Source of the DNA: Camelus bactrianus
Lineage: Eukaryota; Chordata; Mammalia; Artiodactyla; Camelidae
DNA length: 64,000 bases
Direction: 5' to 3'
Assembly (NCBI RefSeq): GCF_048773025.1
Contig: NC_133573.1
Span: 6,401,001-6,465,000, forward strand
A model generated the notes under the pieces. The model did not search any database. It saw only the letters and a list, made by a program, of their open reading frames with translations, and had not been told where the DNA came from. The translations under genes and the position numbers were made by a program. Position 1 is the stretch's first letter. Each line of letters opens with the position of its first letter. Positions 45,906 through 57,169 of the stretch are shown in pieces.

Positions 45906-48484
45906 ATGTCAAGTCTTTCCCTGGTGAGAAAGAAAAAAAAAAACCTTCCTTAAGCAACCAAGGCTTCTAAGTAGCTAGTGGAAAAACGAACCCAGTAGTA
46001 CTAGAGCAAGATTTTATGCCTGGGGGGTGGGGAGGAGAGAGCAATTCTGGGGGCAGAAAAGGACCAAAGGCAGCACAGCCAGTCTGTAAACTCTTGGTAA
46101 CCTGATTTGAAACCAGAAACCAGACAGGATCCAGGAGCTGAAAGTCACTTGATGACCAGGTGACATGGCTTATAAAGCAAGAGGCCAAGAGGCCAGACCA
46201 TGGGAAATGAAATGGGCTAGTGGAGGGTCAAGGAGCAGGAGGAGTAGTAAAAGTTGAGTGATTTCTTGTGTGATTAAGGGTTTATTTGGTGTTATCTGGA
46301 GGTAGAAGGAAATATGATAGCTGAACCCAGTTTCTAGGACTCTGCATATGCCTCTCCCAGTTTGATAGACTAAAGCACAAAATAAGTTGTATGCGGAGAT
46401 TATTATTTTAACCTCTTGATCTCCACCCTCCAAAAAATGAAAAGTCTCCATTTCCAGTCACTTCCTGAAACACGTGGCAAAATTTGGAGAACGGTGTTTT
46501 CTAAATCATCTTGGAGAGATACGGGTGAGGGACAGGCGTTGCTGCTGCCTTCGTACAAGTGAAGTCATTTACCGCTGACATGTTCCCAAGTAAAGTTCCA
46601 TCTTTTTATAAAGTCTAAGTTCGAAGGCTTCCTTCATGCACTAATTCTCCCTTTTTCATAAGCACAGCCATTTATTTCCAATAATCGCAATCACACACAC
46701 ACACACTCAGAATCAACACATTTTCCCTCGTTAGAACATGTTTTGATTGGTAATTTCATTAACATGAGAAATATACTTAGTTTAAAAACAGATAAATGTG
46801 GGAGAATGATTTTGTACAGAAAGACAGAGTAATTTTAGCTACATTTTCATACTGCAGTAAATTTAGCTGTGACCATCCCCCCCCACCCCCTGCAACTGGA
46901 AATGGGTATAGTTATTACTTTTCGTTAGACTGGCAACTTTTCTGTGTTTTCAGATTTTTAACAAATGTAATCCAATTGAAAAGCCTTATTTCTGACCCTT
47001 TAAAATTTTAGCTGTACCTTTTTTTAGATCATTAATTAAATTTTTGAATAGTTCATATTGGAATGTTAAAGTTTATGCCAGGATTTCTAGATAGCCACAG
47101 ATTTTTTTTTTTTTAGCATCAAAGACAATATTCATAGACTTTAAAGTTTATTCTCACAACTCATTTACTTACATAGCTAACTACAGGGATGGTGGGACTC
47201 TTTCCCCATTATCTTCCAAAATCAAGATTTGAAACTCTTTTAAATTTCATAGATTCCCAAAATTTTATGAACCAAAGTTTTTTGGTCTCCAAAACAACAC
47301 CAACAAAAACTTGAGGAGAGAAACCTTAGACAGTAATAAAATTCACAGTGGAATAGAAGCTAGTATTCTCTACTTCCGTGCAAAGGATGGCCTCAGGCTG
47401 AGCAAAGAAAACAAAACTGATACTTAAAAAAAAAAATCTGAGTGCTTCTAATGCATTTGGGAGCAGGTGTCGAAGCTGCCAAATGGAACTCTGGGGTCAC
47501 TGGGAAGGAATGTCAAAGCTGAGTTATTAAGTTTAAGCAGAAAATATGGCCTGAAAGTTTAGCTTCAGTCAAATTAAGGATATGCTGAGGAATGAGCGAA
47601 ATATTTTCTCTCCGAGTCAGGGGGTTTGCAGGTTGGGAGCCAGCATCTGGGGCTGATTACGTGTGCTTCAGGTGACAGGTGGCTTTAGGAAATGGAGCCC
47701 TAGAGGAGCTTTTAAAATATTTTCCAGGGAAGGGTAAATAATTTGATGCCTTGCTGATTTCCCTTCTGCAGGCTGTTTGAAATACAAAAACACATCTTAA
47801 GCCACATCAAAGTTGTTTCATGTGCAGGCAAAGGCAGACATCCTCAACTCTGACACTTGGCCACATCAGTTTCACTTCCGGCAGTTTTGAAATCTGTTCG
47901 GTGCAAGACTGGTGGAGATCAGTTACCAAACCCTGTCATTCTATTTATAAAACTAGTATTTATCGGTCATCTTTTTAATACTTGATTTTCATGAGCCTGA
48001 AAACTTTTATAGCCCAATTAGTTCCTAGGGGAGGCCACAGATGTTGAGCCAGAGAAAATAACCTCAGCTTCGGCACCAAATATTACATGATGAGGAATCA
48101 TTCCAACTTCTACAAATAAAAGAAACGTTCTTTTAAGCATTTGCCAAGTCAGCGGTCACTTTGCTGAGATCAAAGATGATGGATGATTTATTCATAAGCG
48201 TTTTCCCTTGCCTCTGTTTTTTTTTTTATTTTTCAACTGTTTTGTTGTTGCTGTTTGTTTTATTTTTTTGCTTCTCCTTGCATTTTGTTCAAAACTGTAT
48301 TTAGTTTGATGTTATGGACCACCTAGAGGTCCCACTTTGCCCTGTAGGATGCATCACAACTAAAGAGAGTTACCCAGAATCTCTAACACTAAATACTGAA
48401 TTCTAAATACTCATTCCAGATCTAGAAGTGTCATATCATAAAGACATTATATTTGGTATTAAAGTGCAACTAAAATCAATCTGA
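45906..48484. other. long mostly non-repetitive stretch, no gene seen
   Basis: Contains a C-run near 46877-46890, a short CA run near 46693, T-runs near 47101 and 48219, and the candidate conserved block at about 47500-48200. No open frame here carries a protein motif. Confidence 0.45.
47500..48200. other. candidate conserved non-coding block
   Basis: Repeat-free DNA with balanced composition and many factor-like words: CAGGTGACAGGTGG (paired E-box/TALE type) near 47670, GGTAAATAATTTGATG near 47732, CCCAATTAG near 48013. There is no coding frame. The inference is from texture only. Confidence 0.25.
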
Positions 48485-48635
48485 TTATTTAAATTTTAAC
48501 ATTATACTATAAAACACATCACTCTGAAGTATACAACCCAGTATTTTTTCACTTACATTTGCACCCTGTAACCACCACCATTCCATTCAGGGTAGAGGTT
48601 ATTTCCAGCATCCTAAAAATGAAGAGCCAACAGTT
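48485..48635 (-). repeat. ancient L1-type 3' fragment, antisense
   Basis: GAAGTATACAACCCAGTATT, TTTTTCACTTACATTTGCAC and CTGTAACCACCACCATTCC resemble the reversed 3' region of old L1 elements. Diverged. Confidence 0.45.
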
Positions 48636-48814
48636 TTTTAAATGTAATTTTTTAACTTACATTTTCTTCTTAACAAAAAGTGATTTTTTTTTTTAAAAGA
48701 GTTTTTAAAAGAAGCTGTTCCACATGATTGGTCAACTCTTTTCTTTCCCCGCAATTCACCTCATTCTTCCGGGCTATTCTTTCTGACAACACAAAGTTGT
48801 TCTTTTTCATTTTA

Positions 48815-48879
48815 GAATATATATATATAGAGAGAGATAAATAGACAAATATACATACATATGATAAGCTTATATATAT

Positions 48880-48926
<47 letters not shown>

Positions 48927-48930
48927 CATA
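48815..48930. repeat. (TA)n-rich microsatellite
   Basis: A nearly pure TA run at 48871-48919, broken once, is flanked by TA/GA/CATA-rich sequence from 48815. The 106-codon minus-strand frame here (IYIYIYIYI) is a repeat artefact. Confidence 0.9.
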
Positions 48931-49767
48931 TAATGAGTCAAGTTCCCCACTCTCCTGGCAAAGACTAGGATGAAATAAAGCCTTCTGCACAACTACTCAA
49001 GAGGAAAAGGACGGGAAAGCCTCCCTCAGTGCTGCCTACCAGCAGTCCCCATGGAGTCCCCTGAACTGCAAGCCCAGTCCCTGAACTCCCATATTCTTAG
49101 ATGCTTGTTAGCAAACCCATAATTAACATTGGCCTCAAAACACATGTGTTCCAGTGGATGTTTCTCCATGTCAACCAGGCTTACACCCAGTCTTAAACAA
49201 AGACTAAAATGAGTGACGGGTGATGGGAAGAAAAGCAGTTGTAATCTCACATGGCACTTGAATGGAAGGGAAATCATGTCACAGAATGTGAGAACAGAGT
49301 GAGATAAGCCGCCTTTCTTCTGTAGCTCTGCAATAGGTCATTATTTGCTGTCCTAGAGTCACACCAGATAAGTTAATTGCCCTTGGCACTTATCCCTTTG
49401 GGGTTTTTTTTTTTTTTTTTTGTCCTTTTGACTATATCCAATGCATTCTACATTTACAAGGTTTTAAATTGGGCTTTTGATAAAATAACATGAATTCTTT
49501 TTTTAACTCCACTGGAGTTACTTTCCTGTGTTGTTAGGACTGCGTGATTTTTAATTATATTTGTATAAAGAGCTTCATGACTGAGTAGATTCATTTACAA
49601 GCTTTGTGTAGTATATGCACCTTTTTTACTGAGTTTCTCGAGGACAGGTTTTCTTCATTTAGGGTGCTACCATTTGGATGCAGTTCTGAACAGGGAGTAG
49701 GTAATTTAACAAATATTGATGAGAGTTGGAGGTGTTCAATATTTATAGACCCTTGCTGATCACCTAA
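48931..49767. other. non-repetitive sequence, no gene seen
   Basis: A T-run at about 49405-49421 is the only simple element. Open frames on the minus strand are not recognisable. Confidence 0.4.
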
Positions 49768-49980
49768 ACCAGAGAGTTTCAAACTCAAGTCCTTGAATCT
49801 GTTGCATCAGAATCACCTGGGAGAGTTTAAGATGCAGATTCCTGGACCTTTCCACTAGACAGCGTAATTTAGAATGTCTTAGTTGGGGCTCAGAAATCTC
49901 AGGGTTGTTTTTTTTTTTTTTAAGTGTCCAGATCATTTCCCTTTGCAGTCATATTTAAGAGTTATTGATTTAGGCTCATC
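49768..49980 (+). mobile_element. hAT-Charlie non-autonomous DNA transposon (MER5-type), diverged
   Basis: CAGAGAGTTTCAAACTCAAG and GCATCAGAATCACCTGGGAG followed by TTTAAGATGCAGATTCCTGG are the MER5-type left part. GGGGCTCAGAAATCTCAGG is the middle. A T-run at about 49906-49921 has grown inside, and the right end is poorly preserved. There is no transposase sequence, as expected for this short family. Confidence 0.6.
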
Positions 49981-51779
49981 TCTACTTGATGTAAAAACTG
50001 ACTTGATTTGATTTTCAAGACTATCCACAAATTCGATTCTTTAAATCTTAGAAGTGGCTGTGCCCTGAGAAAGTATTGTATGTTAATTCCCCTTACTTTG
50101 CACCGAAAGGGGAAAAATGTTAATTTCTCAAAGTAATGGAGCTGATTAGCGGCAAAGTCAGGAACAGAACTTAGATGTCCTGAATGAAACTCCAGGCTCT
50201 CCGCCCTTTTTTCTCTAGTGGATCTTATTCAAATCCATCCCAGAGCCTCCAGCATTCTTATAATGGATAAGATCTCAAGGACCAGGGATAGGACCCCTCA
50301 TTGCCTGTGACTTCTTCCAAATTATTTATTTATTTTCTAAATAGCATGCACTGTGAATTCACTGTGAATCTACAGTTACATAGTCAGAAACTTGATTACC
50401 ACTGGAACTAGAAAAACACGGGAACTAGGTAAACCTGGTAAACATAGAACGAGGTAAACAGGAAAGTACTGGTATTGATAAGGGGTTTTGTCAAATTCCA
50501 AAGCACCATGTAACACAATATACTACAGCAGAGGACATATTTAAGTAAATGTTAATGTTCTTTACAGTTACTTGATCACGAAAGGAAATTTATGTACTCA
50601 TATAAATTAAGAAAAAAATGAATAGCATAGCCAAGGAATTGCTTATTGGAAATTATAAAATTCAGAGAATTTCACAGCAATGTAAAAGAACCCGAGGGAG
50701 AGGTTTATCCTTTACAAAAAACTGGCAGAGTTTATAATTTATGTCTTTCTGACTTGCCTCTTTTTTTTTTTTTTTTCCTAATTCTTGTTCCAGTTTTCAG
50801 GAGCATTCATTAAGCAAATCACATTTGCATTGAGGTTACCTTGAGTATTTCTGCTCTCTGTTAGTAAACATGTCTCCTCATGTAAATCCAGGTAGACCTC
50901 AGGGTGATTTTAAGACTATGTTCATCTTCCTATTGAGCTGTTTGAATGGAAAGCAAATGATGAGACTAAAGAGTGGGTAGGTTTTCTTTGTCTTTCTTCA
51001 AATCAGGCCTCCAGAATGGAACCTGGCCTCACAATTTTTCCTGTCTGCTCTCAAATGGGTCCAGGTCTGAATTTTCAACATTCAGTTTGAACAAGGGTTT
51101 GGCTTATACTGTTTCTCTTCATTAATCGGGAATTATTTTCTCATTCTGGATCTAAATTCAAAAATACAATTTCTAAATGCAGGTGAATCTGAGATTAAAA
51201 AGATTATGGAAAAAGAAAAAATATTCTGGTTAAAAGAATGGAATGAATGATTAAAATCATAAGCATCAATATTTATCTTGAAATAATGGCATCAAACTGC
51301 AATCGTGAGGTTCTGGGTCCAGGTAAGAGGGAATGAGTGTGCACCACCCTGGTCTCCACTGTGTGCAGCTGGAGAACCTGCAGTAACTCAGAGGGTGGCT
51401 ATTTGCAGACTCTAGAAAGTAAATAATAGCAGGCAGACTGGGGAAGACCAATTATACTCCACCTCTCGACTATAACTTCGGCCCCTCCAGGACCTTCACT
51501 TACTGTTGAGTGAATCACAGCCTCATCCTTGGATCTCTTCACATCACCCAGTTTAACTATCCTTGACTGTCTGCCCTCCTTGACCCTGTGGGAAGCACAG
51601 GGCTGATGGTCTGAACCTGCCATGCTTTGTACCCCATCCTCCTGCTGAACTCTCCACTAGTGCTTGAAGCATTTTCTTCACTGGTTCGGTCCTGGGTGAC
51701 TAAACACTGTGTAATGAAAGTCACACCAACCGTGGAAACTGAGTCAAGACACACTCCAGATCTCTAACCTAACCTGGGC
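49981..51779. other. mostly non-repetitive sequence; a MIR fragment near 50080-50215
   Basis: The MIR is antisense (AGCTGATTAGCGGCAAAGTC, AGGAACAGAACTTAGATG). A T-run lies at 50760-50777. The rest is unique-looking DNA without a supported gene. Confidence 0.45.
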
Positions 51780-52245
51780 CATTAGCACCAGAAACGCATA
51801 ATTCCTTCTCAAGCACATCCTCACTCTCAGCAGGCAGACATGTTTCCTGCTTCACCAAGGCTTCCAGATTTCTCCCCTGTCGGCTGAATTACACGTTCCT
51901 CCCTTCAAAAGATGTCCCCTTGTTTATGCCAGACTCCTCCACCTGTTTTGGACCCCTGCATCCAATTTTCACCTACTTCTCATCGACCTATCCAACTCCC
52001 CACCTCTTTTCTGTTCTCGACCCGAGGTCCTCTCAAGCTACCATCACCAAGTTTTTTCTTCCAGTTTCAAACTTCCTCAAAGAAGAATGTGTACATTCTA
52101 TGTACTTCCTGCACTACAAACTCACTTCTTAAACTGTGTAAGTCACAGCACTGACTTCCTGATGCCAAAGGGCTAAGTTTTCCAGTTCTCATCTCACCAG
52201 AGCTTTGCTACATTTGACACCTCTGCTCACTCCCTCATTTGTTAA
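51780..52245 (+). repeat. L2 block 1 (reverse-transcriptase region), sense
   Basis: AGCACTGACTTCCTGATGCC and CTTTGCTACATTTGACACC followed by TCTGCTCACTCCCTCATTT match the middle of L2. The left part is diverged pyrimidine-rich L2 sequence. Later L2 blocks follow in order at 54590 and 55380. Confidence 0.65.
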
Positions 52246-52264
52246 ACTTTAGTGCTATAGCACT

Positions 52265-52863
52265 TATATTTTTAATTTTTGCTGTTTGACTTGTCATTAG
52301 GTAAGTTCCCAAAATTTCAAAAATATATGAAAATTGGGAGACTGGTATAATGAACTCCCACGTGCAAGTCAACCAGCTTCAAGAACTCTCAATTCATCAT
52401 CAATATTGTTTCCTCTATTCCTTCCCCATCACTCCCAGCCCAGGATATTTTGAAGCAAATCACATACATCATGTCATTTTATCAATAAATAATTTACTAT
52501 ATATCTCAAAAGATAATGCCTTTGAAAATTATTTTTAAATACCATTGTCAAATCTAAATATTAATAAGTACTTAATATCCTCAAGTATCCAGTTAGTGTT
52601 CAAATTCTCATGATCACAAAGATATTTTGTAATAAATTGTATGAGTCAGATCCAGACAATGTCCATACATTGCAATTGGTTAAATGCATCTCCCTTTTTT
52701 CTTTCAATGTATTTAATAAAAAAAAGTGGGTGATTTATCCTGCAGCTTCCTACAGTCTGCACTTTGCTGACTGCAAAAAGTAGTCTCATTTAACGCACTT
52801 CTGTTTCTTATTTTTCTTTAACTTTGTAGTCAGATCTAGAGACTTGATCAGCCTCATTTGATT

Positions 52864-52901
<38 letters not shown>

Positions 52902-53010
52902 TCCACAACCTGTAACGTGCTCTCCAACAGGAGGCACATAATGCCAAATTGTCTCTCATTGTATGATGTTAGTAGATGTTGTTTATCGTCCCCTTGATCC
53001 ACTATGTCAT
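52265..53010 (-). repeat. ancient interspersed repeat, probably L1M-type 5' region, antisense
   Basis: GGGAGACTGGTATAATGAAC, TTTTGAAGCAAATCACATAC, GATCCAGACAATGTCCATAC, GATTTATCCTGCAGCTTCC, GTCAGATCTAGAGACTTGAT and CAGGAGGCACATAATGCC follow a well-known mammal-wide repeat in order. I am sure it is a repeat; the family assignment is uncertain. A (CA)n run at 52866-52897 sits inside. Confidence 0.55.
52866..52897. repeat. (CA)n microsatellite
   Basis: Sixteen uninterrupted AC units inside the preceding old repeat. Confidence 0.95.
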
Positions 53011-53109
53011 TTGAAGCTTTAAAATGAAAATAGTCTAATTCGATCATTACTTAATCTATTACCTGAAGTACTTCTTGCTCCCTTGGAGCTGAACCCCCTC
53101 AGCCTCCAA

Positions 53110-53500
53110 TCAGAGGCTGTGCTGGACACCAGGGATAGCCCAGTAAACCCCACAGACAAGTCCCTGCTTCCTTGGAACTTATATTTCAATGACACCTAGT
53201 TCCAGAAAACAGTGAATGTTCAACTAATATGAACTATTGGATTTAATTATGTTTCTCATTCTTCTGCATATACTTTTCTTCTTAGTATACTTTTCTGGGA
53301 AGTTCTTATCCACTCTCAGTATTTCTAAGATGGCTATTAATAATAGCAAATATTTAGTGAGCATTGACAATGTACCAGGTAGTGCTCCAGGCACAGTATG
53401 TACATATATTATATATAATATGATATGAATAATATATCCATATGTACAATAATTTAATTCTCAAAACAATCAGATGAGGCAGATACCTTTGGTCCCAGAT
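53110..53500 (-). repeat. L2-like tail and MIR, antisense
   Basis: GTGCTGGACACCAGGGATAG and CTTCCTTGGAACTTATATTT at 53110-53230 are a reversed L2 tail. AATATTTAGTGAGCATTGAC, AATGTACCAGGTAGTGCTCC and AACAATCAGATGAGGCAGA at 53330-53500 are MIR, with a TA-rich patch between. Confidence 0.65.
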
Positions 53501-53924
53501 AGTATTCCTGATGGCCTGGAGAATTCTACTCTCTAATCTCTATTACTGACTGACAGCCCAACTGCAGAGTCCTGAACTCCATCATAGCTTTTGTCCGTGA
53601 GCCACACGTTTGAATGCTGGCAGGATACCAGGGTAGGTCTGATACCAGGAGACCTGGAGGTCCTCTTACAGCCATCTTTGACTTGAGGACTCTCCAAAAG
53701 CCTTGCCGAATTTTCACTAGAAATGCTCAGATCTGCCCAAACTTCTCTCTCTCTTCCCTTTCTCCTTCACTAGGGGCCAGTGAGGCACCACATCCAGTGG
53801 AGACATCAGGTATTATGGCCTGATGGCTCTCCAAGTAGCTCCTGGCTCCCTCTCTACTTTCTCTTTCAGGCATTTCCTCTAATCCCTTCTTGATGTCTGC
53901 TCCTCAGATGACTCAGACCGATAC
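53501..53924. other. non-repetitive sequence, no gene seen
   Basis: Unique-looking DNA. Frames of 63-69 codons on both strands overlap and are not recognisable. Confidence 0.4.
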
Positions 53925-54370
53925 ACTACTGCTGTGTAACAAATTACCTCAAGTTTATTGAGATAAGCAATCTTTTTATTATTCCATGAATCCTGAACTC
54001 ACTAAGGATGGCTTGTTTCTACCCTACAATGTCTAGGACCTCAGCTGGGAAGATGGACAGCAAGGGGCAACTCAACAGCTGGAGGCTGGAATCATGTGGA
54101 GGGAAGCACCTTCACAAACACATGTGGCAGTTGATGCTAACAGTGGTCTGGGACCTCAGTTAGAGCTAGCAGTCAGAGCATCTACATGTGTCCCACATTC
54201 ACTGGGCTTCCTCACAGCGTGGCATTGGGCTTCTCCAAGGAGTCTCAGGGATCCAAATGTGAGTGTCCCTGCAGACAAAACAGCCTGCATCACCTTTTAT
54301 GATGTAGCCTCTAAAGTCACATCCTGTCACTTTTGCCATACTCTGTTGGTCAAAGAAATCATAGCCTTGC
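53925..54370 (-). repeat. old LTR, ERVL/MaLR-like, antisense
   Basis: CTGTGTAACAAATTACCTCA, GGACCTCAGCTGGGAAGATG, TCAGTTAGAGCTAGCAGTCA, CACCTTTTATGATGTAGCCT and TGTCACTTTTGCCATACTCT follow the reversed LTR order. It is the same kind of LTR as at 35935-36310 and 11165-11800. Solo, without an internal region. The 112-codon frame across it is not a gene. Confidence 0.6.
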
Positions 54371-54474
54371 CCAGATGCAAGGATAGAAGAAAGAGACTCA
54401 ACTTCTCGATGGAAAGAGTGCCGAAGAATTGACTGATCAATCTAAAAACCACCACCCTACTTTGATAACAATGT

Positions 54475-54560
54475 CCCAAATAAAGAAGCTGAGGCAGAGA
54501 AGTTATTCACCCAAGATCAAATAATGTATTTCCAGAGCTGATGCTCTTAACTTCCAAACT
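54475..54560 (-). repeat. MIR fragment, antisense
   Basis: AATAAAGAAGCTGAGGCAGA and GTTATTCACCCAAGATCAAA match the reversed MIR core. Confidence 0.6.
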
Positions 54561-54589
54561 ACACAGCCTCTGGGAGACTTGAATCCAGT

Positions 54590-54900
54590 GTGCCTCTCAC
54601 ATTCAATGCTCTCAAACTGAACTTTCATCACCTACTTTTTTTCTTGTGTTATTCTCCAATGGCATAGAATTCCACCTAACCATTGACTCAAGCTAAAAAC
54701 CTGAGAGTAATCTTGGACTCACTCTCATTCATGAATCTGATCAATCACCAAGGCATGAACTGATCATAACATTTGAAACACACAGTTGCATCTCTTCTGT
54801 TTCCATCAATTACATTAAAACCAGCACAAACCTCCATTCAGGGACAAGCCATAGTGGTAGCCATCCTACTGATTTGTCCACTGCCTTTGCTCTCTTTGCC
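54590..54900 (+). repeat. L2 block 2, sense
   Basis: CTCAAACTGAACTTTCATCA, CTAAAAACCTGAGAGTAATC and TTGGACTCACTCTCATTCA belong to the L2 reverse-transcriptase frame. In translation they read NLRVILDSLSFMNLI-like, with KPESNLGLTL-type L2 residues. Confidence 0.7.
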
Positions 54901-55379
54901 AAATGATGGAACTAAGGATACCAGATCCCTCCGTCTGAGTGGTGCCTGCCTTGACAAAATCTCCCTTTCTGAGACCCTAGGCTAAGCCAACACTGTCCCT
55001 GGTCTCAACTGCTGAATTCTTTCAGTTACACAGAGAAAGTCCTCTCTGGGACCTCCCGGCCAAGAGGGTCTTAGGATTTTAACTCTGGTGTCATATGAAG
55101 CCACAGCCATTCTTCCCAGTTTTGGGAAGTTGCTTTTTTTTTTTTTAACCTTCTAACCACAAAGCATTATCTACCCCCCACCCCTTTCACAGCTAAGAGA
55201 GCCCAAGCTCTTCTAAGAAAGGCTCAAAACTCAGGAACACTGTAAAGTTTCTTTATCTTCTCTGGAAGAAAAATACCATGTATTCCTCACTGTAACACAC
55301 AAAAATTCTCCAACCCAAAGTCAAATGATAGGACCCTTATTTCTCCATTGCTGAAGTAATAAAATCAAACACAGGGGAA
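54901..55379. other. non-repetitive or L2-internal sequence
   Basis: A T-run lies at about 55133-55146. No gene was seen. It may contain insertions that split the L2 copy. Confidence 0.35.
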
Positions 55380-56240
55380 GTCTTCATAAGTCTCCCTGCT
55401 GCATCAACCAGTTTTTCCTCGTAAATGTTTACCAGATCATCCCTTCTCCCCTAGTCCTGCTCTCACCCCTCTAAGCCAGGTCCTTATCACCTCTCTGTAC
55501 TCACACAGCTCCCAGGTCCCCAGACAGTTTCCCAGGACCTGAAAGGTTAGTGGGATGGAAAAGACAGCCCGGGCAGCTCACAGCCAATCACCCTGCCTCA
55601 AACCACCAAGCTCCACCTCAACCTGCTTCATGGGGGTAGATCCCCTCACCCCTGAAATTGTACTTGGAAAACCAAACAGACAAGTTCTGCACCAAAAAAA
55701 AGAAGTTGTAGGAAGTGCTAATCTAAAACAAAAAAATGTGATCACGGCAGGCTACTGCCTTACAGCCCTGTAATGGTCCCCAGGGGCTCAAAATGAAGTC
55801 CAGTGTCCTTAAGTGATGCGAGGACCTCCATGACCTGCCGCCTCCAAAGCCTAGCAGTTTCCTTTTGTACATCATCTCCCAGCCACACGGAATGGCTCGC
55901 AGTTCCAGCAGGCATTGTGTGGTGGGCTTTTTCTCATCCTGTCTCCTCTGCCTGGTGCTCTCCATCCGACACAGCTCCCATTACAATCACTTTGAGCACT
56001 AGCCCCACTAGCCTCTGCCAGTTAAGGTGCCCATCCTGAGTGCTCCCAAAACACCGTGAATCATGATCACTATTTGACAACTACCAGGGCATAGGCCTGA
56101 TTCATCTCTATACTGAGGGTCTGTTAGAGACAGAACCTGAGTTTAATCCATCATTGTATCTCTGGTGCCTAGCAATGTGTCTGGCAGGTCTACATGGAAA
56201 ACGTGTGCTGGATGCACACATAGATAATGGAGAAATATGA
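55380..56240 (+). repeat. L2 block 3 (3' end), sense
   Basis: GTCCTTATCACCTCTCTGTA, CACCCTGCCTCAAACCACC, CCTGTAATGGTCCCCAGGGG, AAATGAAGTCCAGTGTCCTT, GAGGACCTCCATGACCTGCC and CCAGCCACACGGAATGGCT follow the last 800 bases of L2. The tail (ATTGTATCTCTGGTGCCTAG, AATGTGTCTGGCAGG) ends near 56240. Confidence 0.8.
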
Positions 56241-57040
56241 GTGAACAAGAACTTCTTCCATCATGCTGCTGCTGGCCCCACCATATGCAGGGCTGCGACT
56301 CTCACACCATGGCACTCCTTCAGGACTAAGGAGACTTCCTCACTCCCAACCATACAAAACAGAATGTAATCCTGCATGAGTCCCAAGGTGCCTGAATTGC
56401 TTCAGGTCCTTATTATGAACATCAATTACCCCAATAGCAGCAAAGAACAGATGCACGAATTAATAAGAGTTTTCTGGATGACAGGATGCCAGGTAAACAT
56501 ACTTTACTGCATTATATGCAGAATGATGCCAAACCGTGGAGACGTGAAGAAAGTTGGGTCTAAGCTGCAAGTACCACCATCTGAGGAGCTGTAGATCAGA
56601 AAAATTCCCCATGATTCTTACTTTGATCACAAAAATCAGGCAGAATTTGCCACTGAGCTGCTGCAAGTAAATCCAGATAAACATCTGACTAGGTGGGGAT
56701 CCAACCTGTCAATCAGCACTCCAGAACATTCCCCAGGGAGTTTCAAAGAGTCTAGCACTGTCATTACAAGGAGGCAAGTCTTCTCCCAGCCTACCTCTTT
56801 CCAAGGCATAAAAAAACCTTCCATGAGGTGCTGAGAAATACTCCACCTGCCCATGTGTCGGTGTCTATTTCCAGCCAAGAGCTGCCAGGTGCCTCTCCGG
56901 GTTCTTTTAAAATCTCCCTTCCCAGAGCTACTCTCCTTGCCTTTCAATGAGACTTCATGGCACCTTTAGATATATAATTTTTCATTACACATGATTTGCT
57001 CATTCATATTTTTATTTAAAAAAATAGATTTTGGTGGGGA
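56241..57040. other. non-repetitive sequence, no gene seen
   Basis: The minus-strand frame of 103 codons at 56636-56947 and its overlapping neighbour are not recognisable. No splice or regulatory signal supports them. Confidence 0.4.
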
Positions 57041-57110
57041 GGGAGGGTACAGCTCAGTGATAGTGTGTGCTTAGCATGCACGAGGTTCTGGGTTCAATTC
57101 CAGTACCTCC

Positions 57111-57114
<4 letters not shown>
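57041..57114 (+). repeat. camelid tRNA-Ala-derived SINE
   Basis: GGGAGGGTACAGCTCAGTGA, TTAGCATGCACGAGGTTCTG and GGTTCAATTCCAGTACCTCC give head, middle and end. Box A is slightly altered (CAGCTCAGTGATAGTG) and box B has lost one C. The usual A-tail is replaced by a CA repeat that starts directly after the body. Confidence 0.9.
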
Positions 57115-57157
<43 letters not shown>

Positions 57158-57169
57158 TACATACATACT
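57115..57169. repeat. (AC)n microsatellite at the SINE tail
   Basis: An AC run to 57150, then GCACACATACATACATAC. It probably grew from the SINE's A-rich tail. Confidence 0.95.

Noticed and set aside
48670-48990. 106-codon minus-strand open frame
   Set aside because: Its core is isoleucine-tyrosine repeats translated from the TA microsatellite.
54094-54432. 112-codon plus-strand open frame as a gene
   Set aside because: It lies mostly inside an old antisense LTR and has no recognisable protein content.
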